From Dysgonamonadaceae bacterium (GTDB taxonomy: Bacteria; Bacteroidota; Bacteroidia; Bacteroidales; Dysgonomonadaceae), in contig JAIRUA010000010.1 of the NCBI GenBank assembly GCA_031254645.1, forward strand, positions 26,150 through 90,149: DNA of 64,000 nucleotides, in the 5' to 3' direction. Position 1 is the first letter of the stretch; each line of letters opens with the position of its first letter. The position numbers and the translations under genes were made by a program. The notes under the pieces were generated by a model. It saw only the letters and a program-made list of their open reading frames with translations, did no database searches and had not been told where the DNA came from. Positions 1 through 9,257 of the stretch are shown piece after piece.

Positions 1-396
1 ATAATAGGCTTCCGTATTTTGAGGATCAAAACCAAGGATGGCATCGTAATCTTCCATTGCTTCATCAAATCGCCCCATATCAGACAAGAGTGAGGCACGA
101 TTGTGCAATACTAATTCCGAGTCAGGATTACCGCTCATCGAAGCTGTAAATGAAATATAAGCATCGTCGTATAAACCAAGATGCCGTTGCAAAATACCCA
201 AATTGAGCAACAAAACCGAATTGTGTGCATTCGCCGGCTCAAGCGACATCGCTCTTCGCAGCGCCACTGTGGCGCTATCTAACTGATTGTTTTCGATAAA
301 ATTAGCAGCACGATCCACCCATTGCGTATATGTAATGGTTTGTGAAAATGCTAAATGACTAATAGCAAATAAAATAGAAATAAAAATAGTCTTCAT
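1..396 (-). CDS. TPR-repeat exported protein (3' part cut by window edge)
   Basis: An open frame runs from an ATG at 396 leftwards off the window, giving 132 codons. It begins MKTIFISILFAISHLAFSQ, a typical Sec signal peptide ending in a plausible cleavage site. Helical repeats follow, with the spacing of tetratricopeptide repeats: an A-x-L-x-x-A-pattern around residue 50, then LNLGILQRHLGLYDDA, then a third repeat ending GRFDEAMEDYDAILGFDPQN. TPR proteins are protein-interaction scaffolds; this one should act in the periplasm or envelope. It is divergent from the MscS gene, and a TAnnTTTG box on the minus strand at 422-429 can serve it. The partner and exact role are unknown. Confidence 0.75.
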   Translation of the reverse strand, partial: MKTIFISILFAISHLAFSQTITYTQWVDRAANFIENNQLDSATVALRRAMSLEPANAHNSVLLLNLGILQRHLGLYDDAYISFTASMSGNPDSELVLHNRASLLSDMGRFDEAMEDYDAILGFDPQNTEAYY

Positions 397-421
397 ATTT
401 TGTAATGAATAGTTTCTGATG

Positions 422-429
422 CAAAAGTA
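422..429 (-). promoter_or_regulatory. -7 box for the TPR gene
   Basis: The minus strand reads TACTTTTG, matching the Bacteroidota TAnnTTTG box, 26 bases before the ATG at 396. No clear -33 TTTG is seen. Confidence 0.45.
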
Positions 430-441
430 GCTTTTTTTTCG

Positions 442-449
442 TAACTTTG
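442..449 (+). promoter_or_regulatory. -7 box for the MscS-MutS operon
   Basis: TAACTTTG matches TAnnTTTG and lies 29 bases before the ATG at 479. It points away from the minus-strand box at 422-429, only 12 bases away, so the two promoters share one short control region. Confidence 0.5.
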
Positions 450-478
450 CGCCCATAAATGAATTAAAAATAAAAGTT

Positions 479-1387
479 ATGCCAACACTTCTCAACATTC
501 ATCCAACAGATTCACTCGAAATCAGACAAATCATTAATAGTGATTCGCCGCTTGCCGAAATGATTATACAAGGCAGATATGAAGATATTATTAACAAAGT
601 GCTCACGTGGCTTATCTCTTTCGGCGGAAAATTGCTGATTGCAATTGCCATTTTTCTGATTGGTCGTTGGATTATCAAACGAGTCGTCAAACTTGAAAAC
701 AAAATTTTCAGAAAGGTGAGTTGGGAGCCCGCCTTGAAAGGCTTCTTAATGAACCTGACAAAGATTGCCTTATATGTTACATTATTTATGCTGATTATCA
801 ATTTTGTTGGTACAAAAACAATTTCGCTTGCTGCTTTGATTGCATCGGCAGGTTTAGCGATTGGTTTGGCAGTAAAAGACAATTTAGCAAATTTCGCGGG
901 TGGTGTAATGTTGCTTTTCAACAAACCATTCAAAAGTGGCGATTACATTCAAGCACAAGGGCTTGAAGGTATTGTAAAAACGGTAGCTATTTTATATACC
1001 ATACTCAATACACCCGATAACAAAGTGATTTATATCCCCAACGGACCGCTTTCTACCGGAAATATCGTGAATTTTACTACGCAAGAAATGCGTCGTCTTG
1101 ATGCAGTTGCCAGAGTGGAATTTGGCACCCCCGTTTCGTTAGTAAAAGAAACACTAATGGGATTGATAAAAAACCACGATAAAATACTTTTAGACCCGGC
1201 ACCTGTGGTACGAATGACCGGTATTAGCGACACTTCCGTTGATTTTCAATTGCGTGTGTGGACAAAAGTCGAAAATTTTTGGGAAGTAAATTTTTGGTTG
1301 AACGAAGCCATTTATACTGAATTTAATAACAAAGGAATCGGTATGCCGCATACAAGAATGGTGATAAACACGCCTAACAATGTTTAA
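479..1387 (+). CDS. MscS-family small-conductance mechanosensitive channel
   Basis: This 302-residue inner-membrane protein is a channel that opens under membrane tension and releases solutes during hypo-osmotic shock. Two hydrophobic segments lie at about residues 45-65 and 90-112. They are followed by the glycine/alanine-rich pore helix SAGLAIGLAVKDNLANFAGG (about 123-142) and the conserved stretch with FNKPFKSGDYI that opens the cytoplasmic beta domain. Length is normal for the E. coli MscS type. The start follows a good promoter at 442-449. The MutS-like gene begins 6 bases after the stop, so the two are probably cotranscribed. Confidence 0.93.
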   Translation: MPTLLNIHPTDSLEIRQIINSDSPLAEMIIQGRYEDIINKVLTWLISFGGKLLIAIAIFLIGRWIIKRVVKLENKIFRKVSWEPALKGFLMNLTKIALYVTLFMLIINFVGTKTISLAALIASAGLAIGLAVKDNLANFAGGVMLLFNKPFKSGDYIQAQGLEGIVKTVAILYTILNTPDNKVIYIPNGPLSTGNIVNFTTQEMRRLDAVARVEFGTPVSLVKETLMGLIKNHDKILLDPAPVVRMTGISDTSVDFQLRVWTKVENFWEVNFWLNEAIYTEFNNKGIGMPHTRMVINTPNNV

Positions 1388-1393
1388 TAGTTA

Positions 1394-3187
1394 ATGACAC
1401 GTTACGAGCGCATCATACATTATAAAAACCTTGCTGCTGAGCAGCAAGGTTTTTCTCAATCGTTGAAAAAACAGATTTATTTCTGTGGAACTTTACGATT
1501 GGTCGTTTTTATAGCGATTGGATTTGCTATCTATTTGCTATTCAACATTTCGTGGGCGATATTCGTTACGTTATTTATTGGTACAATTTTGTTCGCTCGA
1601 TTACTTTCGTGGCAGCGGAAACTGTCGCAACAAAAAAGTTATGCCGATGCGCTTGTGAAAATCGCTAACGATGAATTGAAAGCATTCGAGGGTGATTATT
1701 CATCGTTCAACGGTGCAAAAGAACGTATCAATCCAATGCACGATTTTAGTTTCGATTTGGATATCTTTGGAGAATGGTCTGTTTTTCAACTGCTCAACCG
1801 TACAGCTTTACCGTTGGGTCAGCATCGTTTGGCTGACTATTTGGAATTTCCGCTGCACGAAAAAAACGTTATCGAACAACGACAGGAAACGATAAAGGAA
1901 TTGGCGCAATTAGAAGATTTTTGTCTCTCGTTTCGGAAATTGGGAGGTGTTTCCGATGGCGGTTTTTCGAATTTGGAAGAGGTATCAAAAACTTTTTCTG
2001 CCAATATTGACTTTCCAAATCGAAAATTTTGGCAAGTGTCGGTTACAATTGTTCCCTTATTGTATATTGTGATGTGGACATTGGTATTTTTCGAATTGGT
2101 TCCGAGTGGTGCGTTTGTACTCTTATATGTGGCAACGTTGGGACTTTCCACAATTCCGATGAAACGAATAATGAGCATCTTAAATACGTTCAATAAAAAG
2201 ACAAAACAACTTGATACTTACGCACAATTATTTCAATTAATTGAAAACACACCTTTTAAAAGTCATTTGGCAAAGCAACTACAAAACGCAGTTTTACAAC
2301 CTGTTGCCACATCAAAAAACATTGCGAAACTCGATTATTATTACCGTAATCTTGATGTAACGTTTTCGCCTGCGATTTTCTTTCTCAATCCGTTTCTATT
2401 GAATGTTCGCTACGCATTGAAAATCAGTAAATGGATGCAACTTCACGCCACTTATACAAAAAAATGGTTTGACGTATTGGCTGAATTTGACGCACTTATA
2501 TCGCTTGGCACATTTACGGCGAATAATCCCGACTTTTCGTTTCCCGAACCGGCGGATTCATTCGTTTTTCAAGGAAAAAATTTGGGACATCCGCTCCTTT
2601 CTCGCGAAAAATGTGTTACTAACGATATAGACATCGACCAAAAACCCTATTTTATGATTGTTACCGGTGCGAATATGGCGGGAAAAAGTACATATTTACG
2701 CACTGTAAGCGTCAATCACTTGTTAGCTTCTATTGGTGCACCTGTGTATGCGGATTCGTTACGATTTTACCCGGGTCGATTGCTCACAAATCTTCGCACA
2801 GCCGACTCGCTCGTCAATAGCGAATCCTATTTTTTCGCCGAACTCAAACGGTTGAAAATGATTATCGACACATTGAAATCGGGCACAGAAAACGGATTGT
2901 TTATCATTCTCGACGAAATTCTCAAAGGCACCAATTCCGAAGACAAGCAAAAAGGCTCGTTTGCGCTGATGAAACGTTTGGTAAATCTTGGCGGAAATGG
3001 TATTATCGCCACACACGATTTAGCATTGGGCGCATTGGAAAACGAATTTCCCAATGCAGTTCACAATTATCATTTCGATGCGACGATTATCGGCGACACA
3101 CTTACGTTAGATTATCGTTTACACAGAGGCATTGCGAAAAATATGAATGCGAGTTTTTTGATGAGGAGTATGGGGATTACTGAATAG
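1394..3187 (+). CDS. MutS-like DNA mismatch-repair ATPase-domain protein with N-terminal membrane helices
   Basis: The 597-residue protein ends in a MutS-type ABC ATPase: Walker A GANMAGKSTYLRT (about residue 423), Walker B FIILDEILKGTNS (about 502) and the H-loop IIATHD. It lacks the mismatch-recognition domain of true MutS and carries two hydrophobic helices near residues 33-70 and another pair around 215-255, so it is probably membrane-anchored. Proteins of this design are common in Bacteroidota and usually annotated 'DNA mismatch repair protein MutS'; their role is not established. It follows mscS by 6 bases, and its last 11 bases overlap the convergent lipoprotein gene. Confidence 0.85.
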   Translation: MTRYERIIHYKNLAAEQQGFSQSLKKQIYFCGTLRLVVFIAIGFAIYLLFNISWAIFVTLFIGTILFARLLSWQRKLSQQKSYADALVKIANDELKAFEGDYSSFNGAKERINPMHDFSFDLDIFGEWSVFQLLNRTALPLGQHRLADYLEFPLHEKNVIEQRQETIKELAQLEDFCLSFRKLGGVSDGGFSNLEEVSKTFSANIDFPNRKFWQVSVTIVPLLYIVMWTLVFFELVPSGAFVLLYVATLGLSTIPMKRIMSILNTFNKKTKQLDTYAQLFQLIENTPFKSHLAKQLQNAVLQPVATSKNIAKLDYYYRNLDVTFSPAIFFLNPFLLNVRYALKISKWMQLHATYTKKWFDVLAEFDALISLGTFTANNPDFSFPEPADSFVFQGKNLGHPLLSREKCVTNDIDIDQKPYFMIVTGANMAGKSTYLRTVSVNHLLASIGAPVYADSLRFYPGRLLTNLRTADSLVNSESYFFAELKRLKMIIDTLKSGTENGLFIILDEILKGTNSEDKQKGSFALMKRLVNLGGNGIIATHDLALGALENEFPNAVHNYHFDATIIGDTLTLDYRLHRGIAKNMNASFLMRSMGITE

Positions 3188-3800
3188 GCAAAAGTTCGGA
3201 TAATGTTGTAACAAAATGTAGTGGGTAAAAATGTGTCCACGTACCTACTATTTCAATCTGCGTTCCGGTAATAATGCCCTCAATTGTAAAAGTAAAATTA
3301 TAAGTACGAATACAAAATAGTACTGCACCTTTGTATCTAAAAATATGCCGACCGGGCACTTCAACACTATATTCTGCTTCGATTGGTTTTGGTGTCCGCA
3401 CAATTCCACTTTGAAATAACTGTGTAGAAGCTGCGATATATCCCTGATTATCATCCAATAATAGTTCGGGTACTTCAACTTCAATACCCTCTGTCGGAAT
3501 CCAATCAAATACAAATGGATTACGACTATCAAATACAGATTCTTCTTCTGTGTGAAAAACTGTATGAACTGATGATTTTAAAGGCGTTAGCACACTATTC
3601 GTATATGTTCGATTTATCTGAGACACAGTACTAAGAAAAACATTTCGCTTCTCTTTTATCTCTGTAAATTCAGTCTTAATAAGACGAAAGCCTTCAACAA
3701 TTTCTTCATCTTCATCAGCAAAATCGATCTTATCACACGAAGAAAACAAAAGCAAAAAAATCGCCACTATTGCACCAAAATAAATATGTACGGCTTTCAT
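3177..3800 (-). CDS. Lipoprotein with aerolysin/ETX-MTX2-like beta region
   Basis: A 207-residue lipoprotein. I chose the ATG at 3800 because it gives a clean signal peptide, MKAVHIYFGAIVAIFLLLFSSC, with the lipobox Cys at 22 (residues 1-22), and is preceded by an AAAGGA ribosome site. The in-frame ATG at 3854 would add 18 unlikely residues. After the Cys comes an acidic stretch (ADEDEE), which in Bacteroidota can mark surface display. The remainder is Ser/Thr/Val-rich beta sequence; its end (VPGR, then IEGIITGTQIEIVGTW) aligns by eye with the second such lipoprotein at 57968-59152 (IPPR, then LKGRTTGKIIRLTGTW). This is the pattern of the ETX/MTX2 pore-forming fold, but pore activity is only inferred. 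The 3' end overlaps the MutS-like gene by 11 bases. Confidence 0.65.
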   Translation of the reverse strand: MKAVHIYFGAIVAIFLLLFSSCDKIDFADEDEEIVEGFRLIKTEFTEIKEKRNVFLSTVSQINRTYTNSVLTPLKSSVHTVFHTEEESVFDSRNPFVFDWIPTEGIEVEVPELLLDDNQGYIAASTQLFQSGIVRTPKPIEAEYSVEVPGRHIFRYKGAVLFCIRTYNFTFTIEGIITGTQIEIVGTWTHFYPLHFVTTLSELLPIQ

Positions 3801-3827
3801 AATTGTTCCTTTAATAGTTTGGGAAAG

Positions 3828-3835
3828 CAAATATA
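3828..3835 (-). promoter_or_regulatory. -7 box for the ETX-like lipoprotein
   Basis: The minus strand reads TATATTTG, 27 bases before the ATG at 3800. It lies between the SecDF terminator and the gene, so the lipoprotein is likely transcribed on its own. Confidence 0.5.
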
Positions 3836-3858
3836 GGGAATTTATTTGAAACAAAAAA

Positions 3859-3885
3859 ACGGACAGTAAAAACCTTACTATCCGT
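3859..3885 (-). terminator. Rho-independent terminator after secDF
   Basis: An 11-base inverted repeat (3859-3869 with 3875-3885, one mismatch) is followed on the minus strand by a run of seven T. It sits 25 bases past the secDF stop. Confidence 0.85.
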
Positions 3886-3909
3886 TTCTATTATCTCAAA
3901 AACAATGTC

Positions 3910-6810
3910 TTATTGTTTCGTCACTTGTTTCTGCTTTTTGTTTTGTTGCCAATTCAACACAGCGTATGCCACCGGCGAAGCGATGAACAACGATGAAAAT
4001 GTTCCCATAATAACACCGATGAACATTGCGAAAATAAAACTTCTCACCACATCGCCACCAAAAATAAGTACACAGAGAATTACTAACAATGTACTAAGGT
4101 TGGTGTTGATTGTACGTGTAAGGGTTGTATTCAAAGCATCGTTGAATTGTTGCACCAATGTACGTTTCGGATATAGATTGATAAATTCACGAACACGGTC
4201 GAAAATTACTACTTTATCGTTTATCGAATAACCGATAACAGTGAGAATAGCTGCAATAAACGCCTGGTCGATTTCCATTGAGAACGGCATAATGCGCCAC
4301 AATAACGAGTAAAGTCCCAACACAATAAACGCATCAACCGCAAGCGCCACAACTGTTCCCGCCGAGAACGCCCAATTACGGAAGCGGAACAAGATGTACA
4401 AGCCCATACAAATTAACGCGCCAAATAATGCCAAAAATGAGTTACGTAACAAGTCTTCGGCAATGCTCGGACCTACTTTTTGCGAACTTTGGATAAGGTT
4501 TTCAATCGTTTGTCCGGCAGGAATGTAATTTCTTAATCCTTCGCCCAACAGCGCAATCATCTGCTCATCAATATTCTCATCGTCAGAGTCAATCATAAAG
4601 TTTGTAGAAACACGCACCTGATTGCTTGACCCGATAGTGATAACACGCACCGATTCGCCGAATTGCGGAACAAGCGCTTGCTGGATTTCGCCCGTACTTA
4701 CAGGTTGCTCGAAACGTACCACATAGTTGCGTCCGCCTGTGAAGTCAATACCACGATTAAGTCCAAGTGAAAACAGCGAAATAACGCACACCAAAATAAA
4801 ACCAACAATACTTATATTGATTATTTGACCTTTATTGATAAAGTTGAAGTTATAATCTCTATCGAAAACTTTCGTCAATATACCTTTGAAGGTTATATTC
4901 AGCCATTTGCCTGCTCCAAATCTATTTTCATAAACAAGGCGAGTAAGGAATACGGCTGTGATGAACGATGAAGCAACACCGACCATCAACGTGAAAGCGA
5001 AACCTTTGATAGGTCCCGTTCCGAACCAATATAGAATCATACCGATAATAATCGATGTTAAGTTGGCATCGAAAATTGCCGAGAATGCGTTTTTGTAACC
5101 GTCTTCCACTGCTCTACGCAATGCTTTTCCGGCTTTCAATTCTTCTTTAATACGCTCGTTGATAAGAATATTAGCATCAACAGCCATTGCTAGCGAGAGA
5201 ATCATACCCGCAATACCCGGCAGCGTCAATACAGCCTGGAATGCCGATAAAGCACCCAAAATAAAAAACAAATTGACAAGTAATGCACCGTTTGTTACCA
5301 AGCCCGGAATAGTACCGTACACCAGTATAATAAAGATGAACATCACGATAAGTGCAATCACAAACGAAATAAATCCGTCTCTAATCGCCTCTTGACCCAA
5401 TGACGGACCTACGATATCTTCTTGTACAATGCGAACACCGGCTTGCATTCTACCCGAACGCAATACGTTTTCCAAGTCTTGCGCTTCTTGCGCGGTGAAA
5501 TTTCCGGTAATATTCGAACGTCCACCATCAATGCGCTGATTTACCATTGGTGCAGAATACACATAGTTGTCAAGTACAATGGCAATCGGTCTACCCATTT
5601 CTGCTCCCGTGATGGTTGCCCAGCGACTTGCACCTGTTGAGTTCATCGTCATATTTACCTCCCAAGCTGAACCTTGTTGTCCCTGGTCGGCACGTGCGCT
5701 TGTAATAGCATCACCGTCTAAAGCGGGACCACGACGGCTTCCATCGCCTCTCAATGCGAACAACTCAAAGAACATTTCGCGTTGGTCAATCGGTTTGAAG
5801 CCCCACTTGAAGCGAGCATCAGGAGGGAAAACATCTCTGTAGCGATTTAACAAGAAGTTTACAGCTGCCGTATCCGTTCTAGATACCGCACCTATAACCG
5901 ACGGGTTATTAGTCCCGGAAACAAAATAATCGAAGAAAGCTCTATCAATTTCTATTCTATTATCTTCTTCAAATGCCAATTCAAGTGTAGTAACTCCAAG
6001 CGAATCTTCATCGGCAACTACATTTGCAGCAGTTCCCATTCTTCTCATCATTGCGTATTCGGCAGAACGAGCATTCATCTCGTTGAACGCTGTACTTAAC
6101 TCGCTTACGTTGTATGTTTTCCAAAATTCGAGATTAGCACTTCCTTGCAACAAGTTACGCACACGCTCCGGCTCGGTAACACCGGGCAATTCTACGAGAA
6201 TGCGTTCCGCGCGATCCAAGCGTTGAATGTTGGGGGCAACCACACCAAAACGGTCGATACGCGTAGTTAATACGTTGAATGAGTTATCGGCAGCGCTTCT
6301 TAACTCGTTGCGAAGCACAGAAACAACTTCATTGTTTGTAGCCGTTGGCGATACGCGGTCACTCATAGTGATGCTGAAAATATTTGCCAATCGTCCGCCC
6401 GGCGCAATTCGCTCATAGTTTTGTTGGAAAAGCGAGATGAAATCTTGCGAACTACCACGACGGTTTTGTTGAACGGTTTCACGCAGTGTTTGCGTAAAAT
6501 TCGGGTCGTCGGTATTTGCCAATGAGCTGATTACCTGTGCGGCATCAACTTCAAGAATAGCAGTCATACCACCTTTAAGGTCGAGACCCAAACCAATTTC
6601 TCTTTCACGAACTTGTTTTAGCGTGTAGTTGAGAAAAACTCTCTCAGTAGATAACGAATCAAGGAATTGATTCTTCAAAGCTAAGTCTCCTTGTGCAAAT
6701 TCAGCAGCTTTTCTATTGTACATATGTCCTACCACTGAGAAGGACAAATAGAACAAACAGATTGCTGTCAGAATAATGCTGAAAACTTTAATAAAACCTT
6801 TGTTTTGCAT
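3910..6810 (-). CDS. secDF: Protein translocase subunit SecDF (SecD-SecF fusion)
   Basis: This 966-residue inner-membrane protein uses the proton gradient to help pull proteins through SecYEG. One membrane helix (about residues 8-28) leads into the SecD periplasmic domain, with the hallmark GLGLDLKGGMTAILEVD near 50-70 and IQRLDRAERILVELPGV near 195. A block of six helices follows. From about residue 650 a second copy of the plan is SecF, with SLGLNRGIDFTGGRNYVVRF and its own six helices. Fusion of SecD and SecF in one chain is usual in Bacteroidota. The leader before the ATG is about 95 bases long if the promoter at 6910-6917 is used. Confidence 0.97.
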   Translation of the reverse strand: MQNKGFIKVFSIILTAICLFYLSFSVVGHMYNRKAAEFAQGDLALKNQFLDSLSTERVFLNYTLKQVREREIGLGLDLKGGMTAILEVDAAQVISSLANTDDPNFTQTLRETVQQNRRGSSQDFISLFQQNYERIAPGGRLANIFSITMSDRVSPTATNNEVVSVLRNELRSAADNSFNVLTTRIDRFGVVAPNIQRLDRAERILVELPGVTEPERVRNLLQGSANLEFWKTYNVSELSTAFNEMNARSAEYAMMRRMGTAANVVADEDSLGVTTLELAFEEDNRIEIDRAFFDYFVSGTNNPSVIGAVSRTDTAAVNFLLNRYRDVFPPDARFKWGFKPIDQREMFFELFALRGDGSRRGPALDGDAITSARADQGQQGSAWEVNMTMNSTGASRWATITGAEMGRPIAIVLDNYVYSAPMVNQRIDGGRSNITGNFTAQEAQDLENVLRSGRMQAGVRIVQEDIVGPSLGQEAIRDGFISFVIALIVMFIFIILVYGTIPGLVTNGALLVNLFFILGALSAFQAVLTLPGIAGMILSLAMAVDANILINERIKEELKAGKALRRAVEDGYKNAFSAIFDANLTSIIIGMILYWFGTGPIKGFAFTLMVGVASSFITAVFLTRLVYENRFGAGKWLNITFKGILTKVFDRDYNFNFINKGQIINISIVGFILVCVISLFSLGLNRGIDFTGGRNYVVRFEQPVSTGEIQQALVPQFGESVRVITIGSSNQVRVSTNFMIDSDDENIDEQMIALLGEGLRNYIPAGQTIENLIQSSQKVGPSIAEDLLRNSFLALFGALICMGLYILFRFRNWAFSAGTVVALAVDAFIVLGLYSLLWRIMPFSMEIDQAFIAAILTVIGYSINDKVVIFDRVREFINLYPKRTLVQQFNDALNTTLTRTINTNLSTLLVILCVLIFGGDVVRSFIFAMFIGVIMGTFSSLFIASPVAYAVLNWQQNKKQKQVTKQ

Positions 6811-6909
6811 TTCAATATTACGTTTTTTAATTTATTCTTTTACAAGATGTTAGTTGTTGTTTCACGCAAAAATAAAGGCATAGAAAAATGCCCTCTATTT
6901 TTGAGTGTG

Positions 6910-6917
6910 CAAATATA
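6910..6917 (-). promoter_or_regulatory. -7 box for secDF
   Basis: The minus strand reads TATATTTG about 100 bases before the secDF start. The 6811-7030 gap is AT-rich and otherwise holds only this box and a weak GGGCA/TGCC stem in the leader; I see no gene in it. Confidence 0.45.
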
Positions 6918-7030
6918 CGCTTTTTTTATGTTTTTAAGAAGAATATTGCAGGATAATTTTTGTTTATATGCGGTTTTAAGATTTGAGGGTGAAAATAAAT
7001 GCGAGATAAAGCTGTCTTCAACATAAAAAA

Positions 7031-7061
7031 TGCCGAACAGTTTTTGAAAAACTGTTCGGCA
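7031..7061 (-). terminator. Rho-independent terminator after the M3 peptidase gene
   Basis: A perfect 15-base inverted repeat (7031-7045 with 7047-7061) begins 7 bases past the stop codon and is followed on the minus strand by six T. Confidence 0.92.
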
Positions 7062-7068
7062 CATACAT

Positions 7069-9168
7069 TTATTTTAATCCCAGATTTCTCATTAATGGCT
7101 CTGATATTGGCTCTCTACCTCTAAAGTTGATGTACATTGTCATCGCATCTTCCGAGCCGCCACGTTCGAGAATTTCTCTACGGAATCTCATTCCCGTTTC
7201 TTTATCGAAAATATTTCCTGTTTCCACAAACGCTTCAAATGCATCGGCATCTAGTACTGCCGACCAAGTATAACTATAATATGCCGAAGCATACATCAGC
7301 GAGAAAGCGTGATTGAAATAGGTACTTGGCCAACGCGGAATGATATACGGTACAAGATTGATTCTGTCTAATTCCGCCCTTTCAAATGCAATCACATCAG
7401 CAATCGGCTCGGTTGTATTTCTCATATGGAAAGCCATATCCAAGTAAGATGTCGAAAGACGCTCTGTCATTTCAAATCCTTGATTAAATGTTGACGAACG
7501 TTGTATTCTTTCAATTAATTCATCAGAAATTACTTCGCCTGTTTGATAATGAAAAGCGTACATTTTCATCACTTCGGGTTGGAATGCCCAATGTTCCATA
7601 ATTTGTGAGGGAAGTTCCACAAAATCAATCGGTGTATTGGTGCCTGCCAATGAAGGATACGTTACGTTTGACAAAAGTCCGTGCAATGCGTGTCCAAGTT
7701 CGTGATAAAGTGTTCCTACTTCGCTCATTGTGAGCAACGAAGGTCTTTCGGCTGTTGGCGGTGTAAAATTTCCTACGTTTGTGATAATGGGATGGATATT
7801 AACACCGTCTTTTTTGAATTGACTTCTGAAACTGCTCATCCAAGCACCGGGACGTTTTCCGGCACGCGGAAAATAGTCGGTGTAAAGAATTCCGATAAAC
7901 GAGCCGTCTGTATTGGTTACTCTGAAAACTTCTACATCTGGATGGTAAATCGGCATATTTTCCATTTTTTCAAATTTGATACCGAACAATTTCGATGCAA
8001 CATCGAAAGAACCTTGACGCACATTTTCCATTTTGAAATAAGCACGAAGTTCTTCTTCGTCTAAATCGTATCTTGCCAAACGAAGTTTTTCAGTATAATA
8101 CCACCAATCCCAAGGCTTTAACGTTTCGCCCGGCAAATCTTGACTTAGCATTGCTTGCAATTCGGCAGCCTCTACCCTTACCTTTGCTGAAATCGGCACC
8201 CAAAGTTCATCAAGAAACTCCATTACGGTTTCAGGATTTTTAGCCATTCTGTCTTCAAGAATAAAGTGCGAAGGCGACTCAAAACCAAGTATTTGTGCAC
8301 GTTCTACACGAAGTGACACAATTTGCTTAATGATGTCTTTATTATCGTTTTCGTTGTTATTATTTCCTTGTTTTGAAAAGGCAGTAAATAGTATCCTGCG
8401 TAAATCACGGTTTTCGCCGTATTGCAATACAGGAAGAAAACTCGATTTTTGAATCGTGAATAACCAAGCACCTTCGCGACCTGCGGCTGCAGCAGATTCT
8501 TTTGCTGCTTGGCGAACACCTTCGGACAAACCTGCCAGTTCCGACTCGTCGGTTACGAAATGCTGAAAAGCGTTGATTTCAGCCAATACATTCTGAGAGA
8601 AAGTAAGTTGCAGTGTACTCAATGCGCTGTTTATCTCACGCATACGTGCTTTGTCGGCGTCACTGAGCGCTGCACCGGCACGAATAAAGTTTCTGTGATA
8701 ATTTTCCAACAAACGGTTTTGCTCCGCATTCAAACCCAATGTTGCACGTTGGTTGTACAATGTTTGAACACGTTGGAACAAATTGTCGTTCATATAAATA
8801 TTGTCGGCGTGCTCGCTCAATAATGGCGATACTTCGAGTGCAATGGCTCGTCTTTCATCGTCAGTATCGGTACCATTTACATTGAAAAACACCGATGATA
8901 CACTGTTCAAAAGTACTCCACTGTAATCAAGAGCCGCAATTGTATTTTCGAAAGTCGGCACTTCACTATTGTTAGCAATAGCATCTATTTCAGCCTGTTG
9001 CTGTTTAATTCCTTCTCTGAAAGCAGGCAAAAAATGTCTGTTTTCTATTTGCTCAAAAGGTGGAGCACCGTAAGGTGTGTTGAATTCTTGAAAAAACGGA
9101 TTGTCGTTTTTTTCGGTACAGGCTATCATTATTAATCCTGTCATCATTACAAAAAATAGCTTCTTCAT
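7069..9168 (-). CDS. M3-family zinc metallopeptidase (Dcp/oligopeptidase A type), lipoprotein
   Basis: The protein is about 700 residues, the usual size for peptidyl-dipeptidase Dcp. The zinc motif HELGH is at about residues 489-493, inside a region typical of the family (PSLLTMSEVGTLYHELGHAL). I prefer the ATG at 9168, which gives the lipoprotein signal MKKLFFVMMTGLIMIAC; an ATG five codons upstream at 9183 is also possible. The lipobox Cys predicts anchoring in the envelope, where the enzyme would trim oligopeptides, probably for nutrition. It is monocistronic, with its own promoter (9204-9211) and terminator (7031-7061). Dcp versus OpdA specificity cannot be settled by eye. Confidence 0.92.
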   Translation of the reverse strand: MKKLFFVMMTGLIMIACTEKNDNPFFQEFNTPYGAPPFEQIENRHFLPAFREGIKQQQAEIDAIANNSEVPTFENTIAALDYSGVLLNSVSSVFFNVNGTDTDDERRAIALEVSPLLSEHADNIYMNDNLFQRVQTLYNQRATLGLNAEQNRLLENYHRNFIRAGAALSDADKARMREINSALSTLQLTFSQNVLAEINAFQHFVTDESELAGLSEGVRQAAKESAAAAGREGAWLFTIQKSSFLPVLQYGENRDLRRILFTAFSKQGNNNNENDNKDIIKQIVSLRVERAQILGFESPSHFILEDRMAKNPETVMEFLDELWVPISAKVRVEAAELQAMLSQDLPGETLKPWDWWYYTEKLRLARYDLDEEELRAYFKMENVRQGSFDVASKLFGIKFEKMENMPIYHPDVEVFRVTNTDGSFIGILYTDYFPRAGKRPGAWMSSFRSQFKKDGVNIHPIITNVGNFTPPTAERPSLLTMSEVGTLYHELGHALHGLLSNVTYPSLAGTNTPIDFVELPSQIMEHWAFQPEVMKMYAFHYQTGEVISDELIERIQRSSTFNQGFEMTERLSTSYLDMAFHMRNTTEPIADVIAFERAELDRINLVPYIIPRWPSTYFNHAFSLMYASAYYSYTWSAVLDADAFEAFVETGNIFDKETGMRFRREILERGGSEDAMTMYINFRGREPISEPLMRNLGLK

Positions 9169-9203
9169 TTTGTTATTTGTCATAAAATTTTCATTTTGAG
9201 ATG

Positions 9204-9211
9204 CAAAGGTA
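9204..9211 (-). promoter_or_regulatory. -7 box for the M3 peptidase
   Basis: The minus strand reads TACCTTTG, a consensus TAnnTTTG box, 20-35 bases before the two candidate starts. Confidence 0.55.
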
Positions 9212-9257
9212 CAATTTTAGACAATATGATGTATATAATCACCAGAAGTATTTTTAT

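Noticed and set aside
6811..7068. Short open frames of about 70 codons on both strands before secDF
   Set aside because: They overlap the promoter and the terminator stem, and have no ribosome site or protein-like composition.
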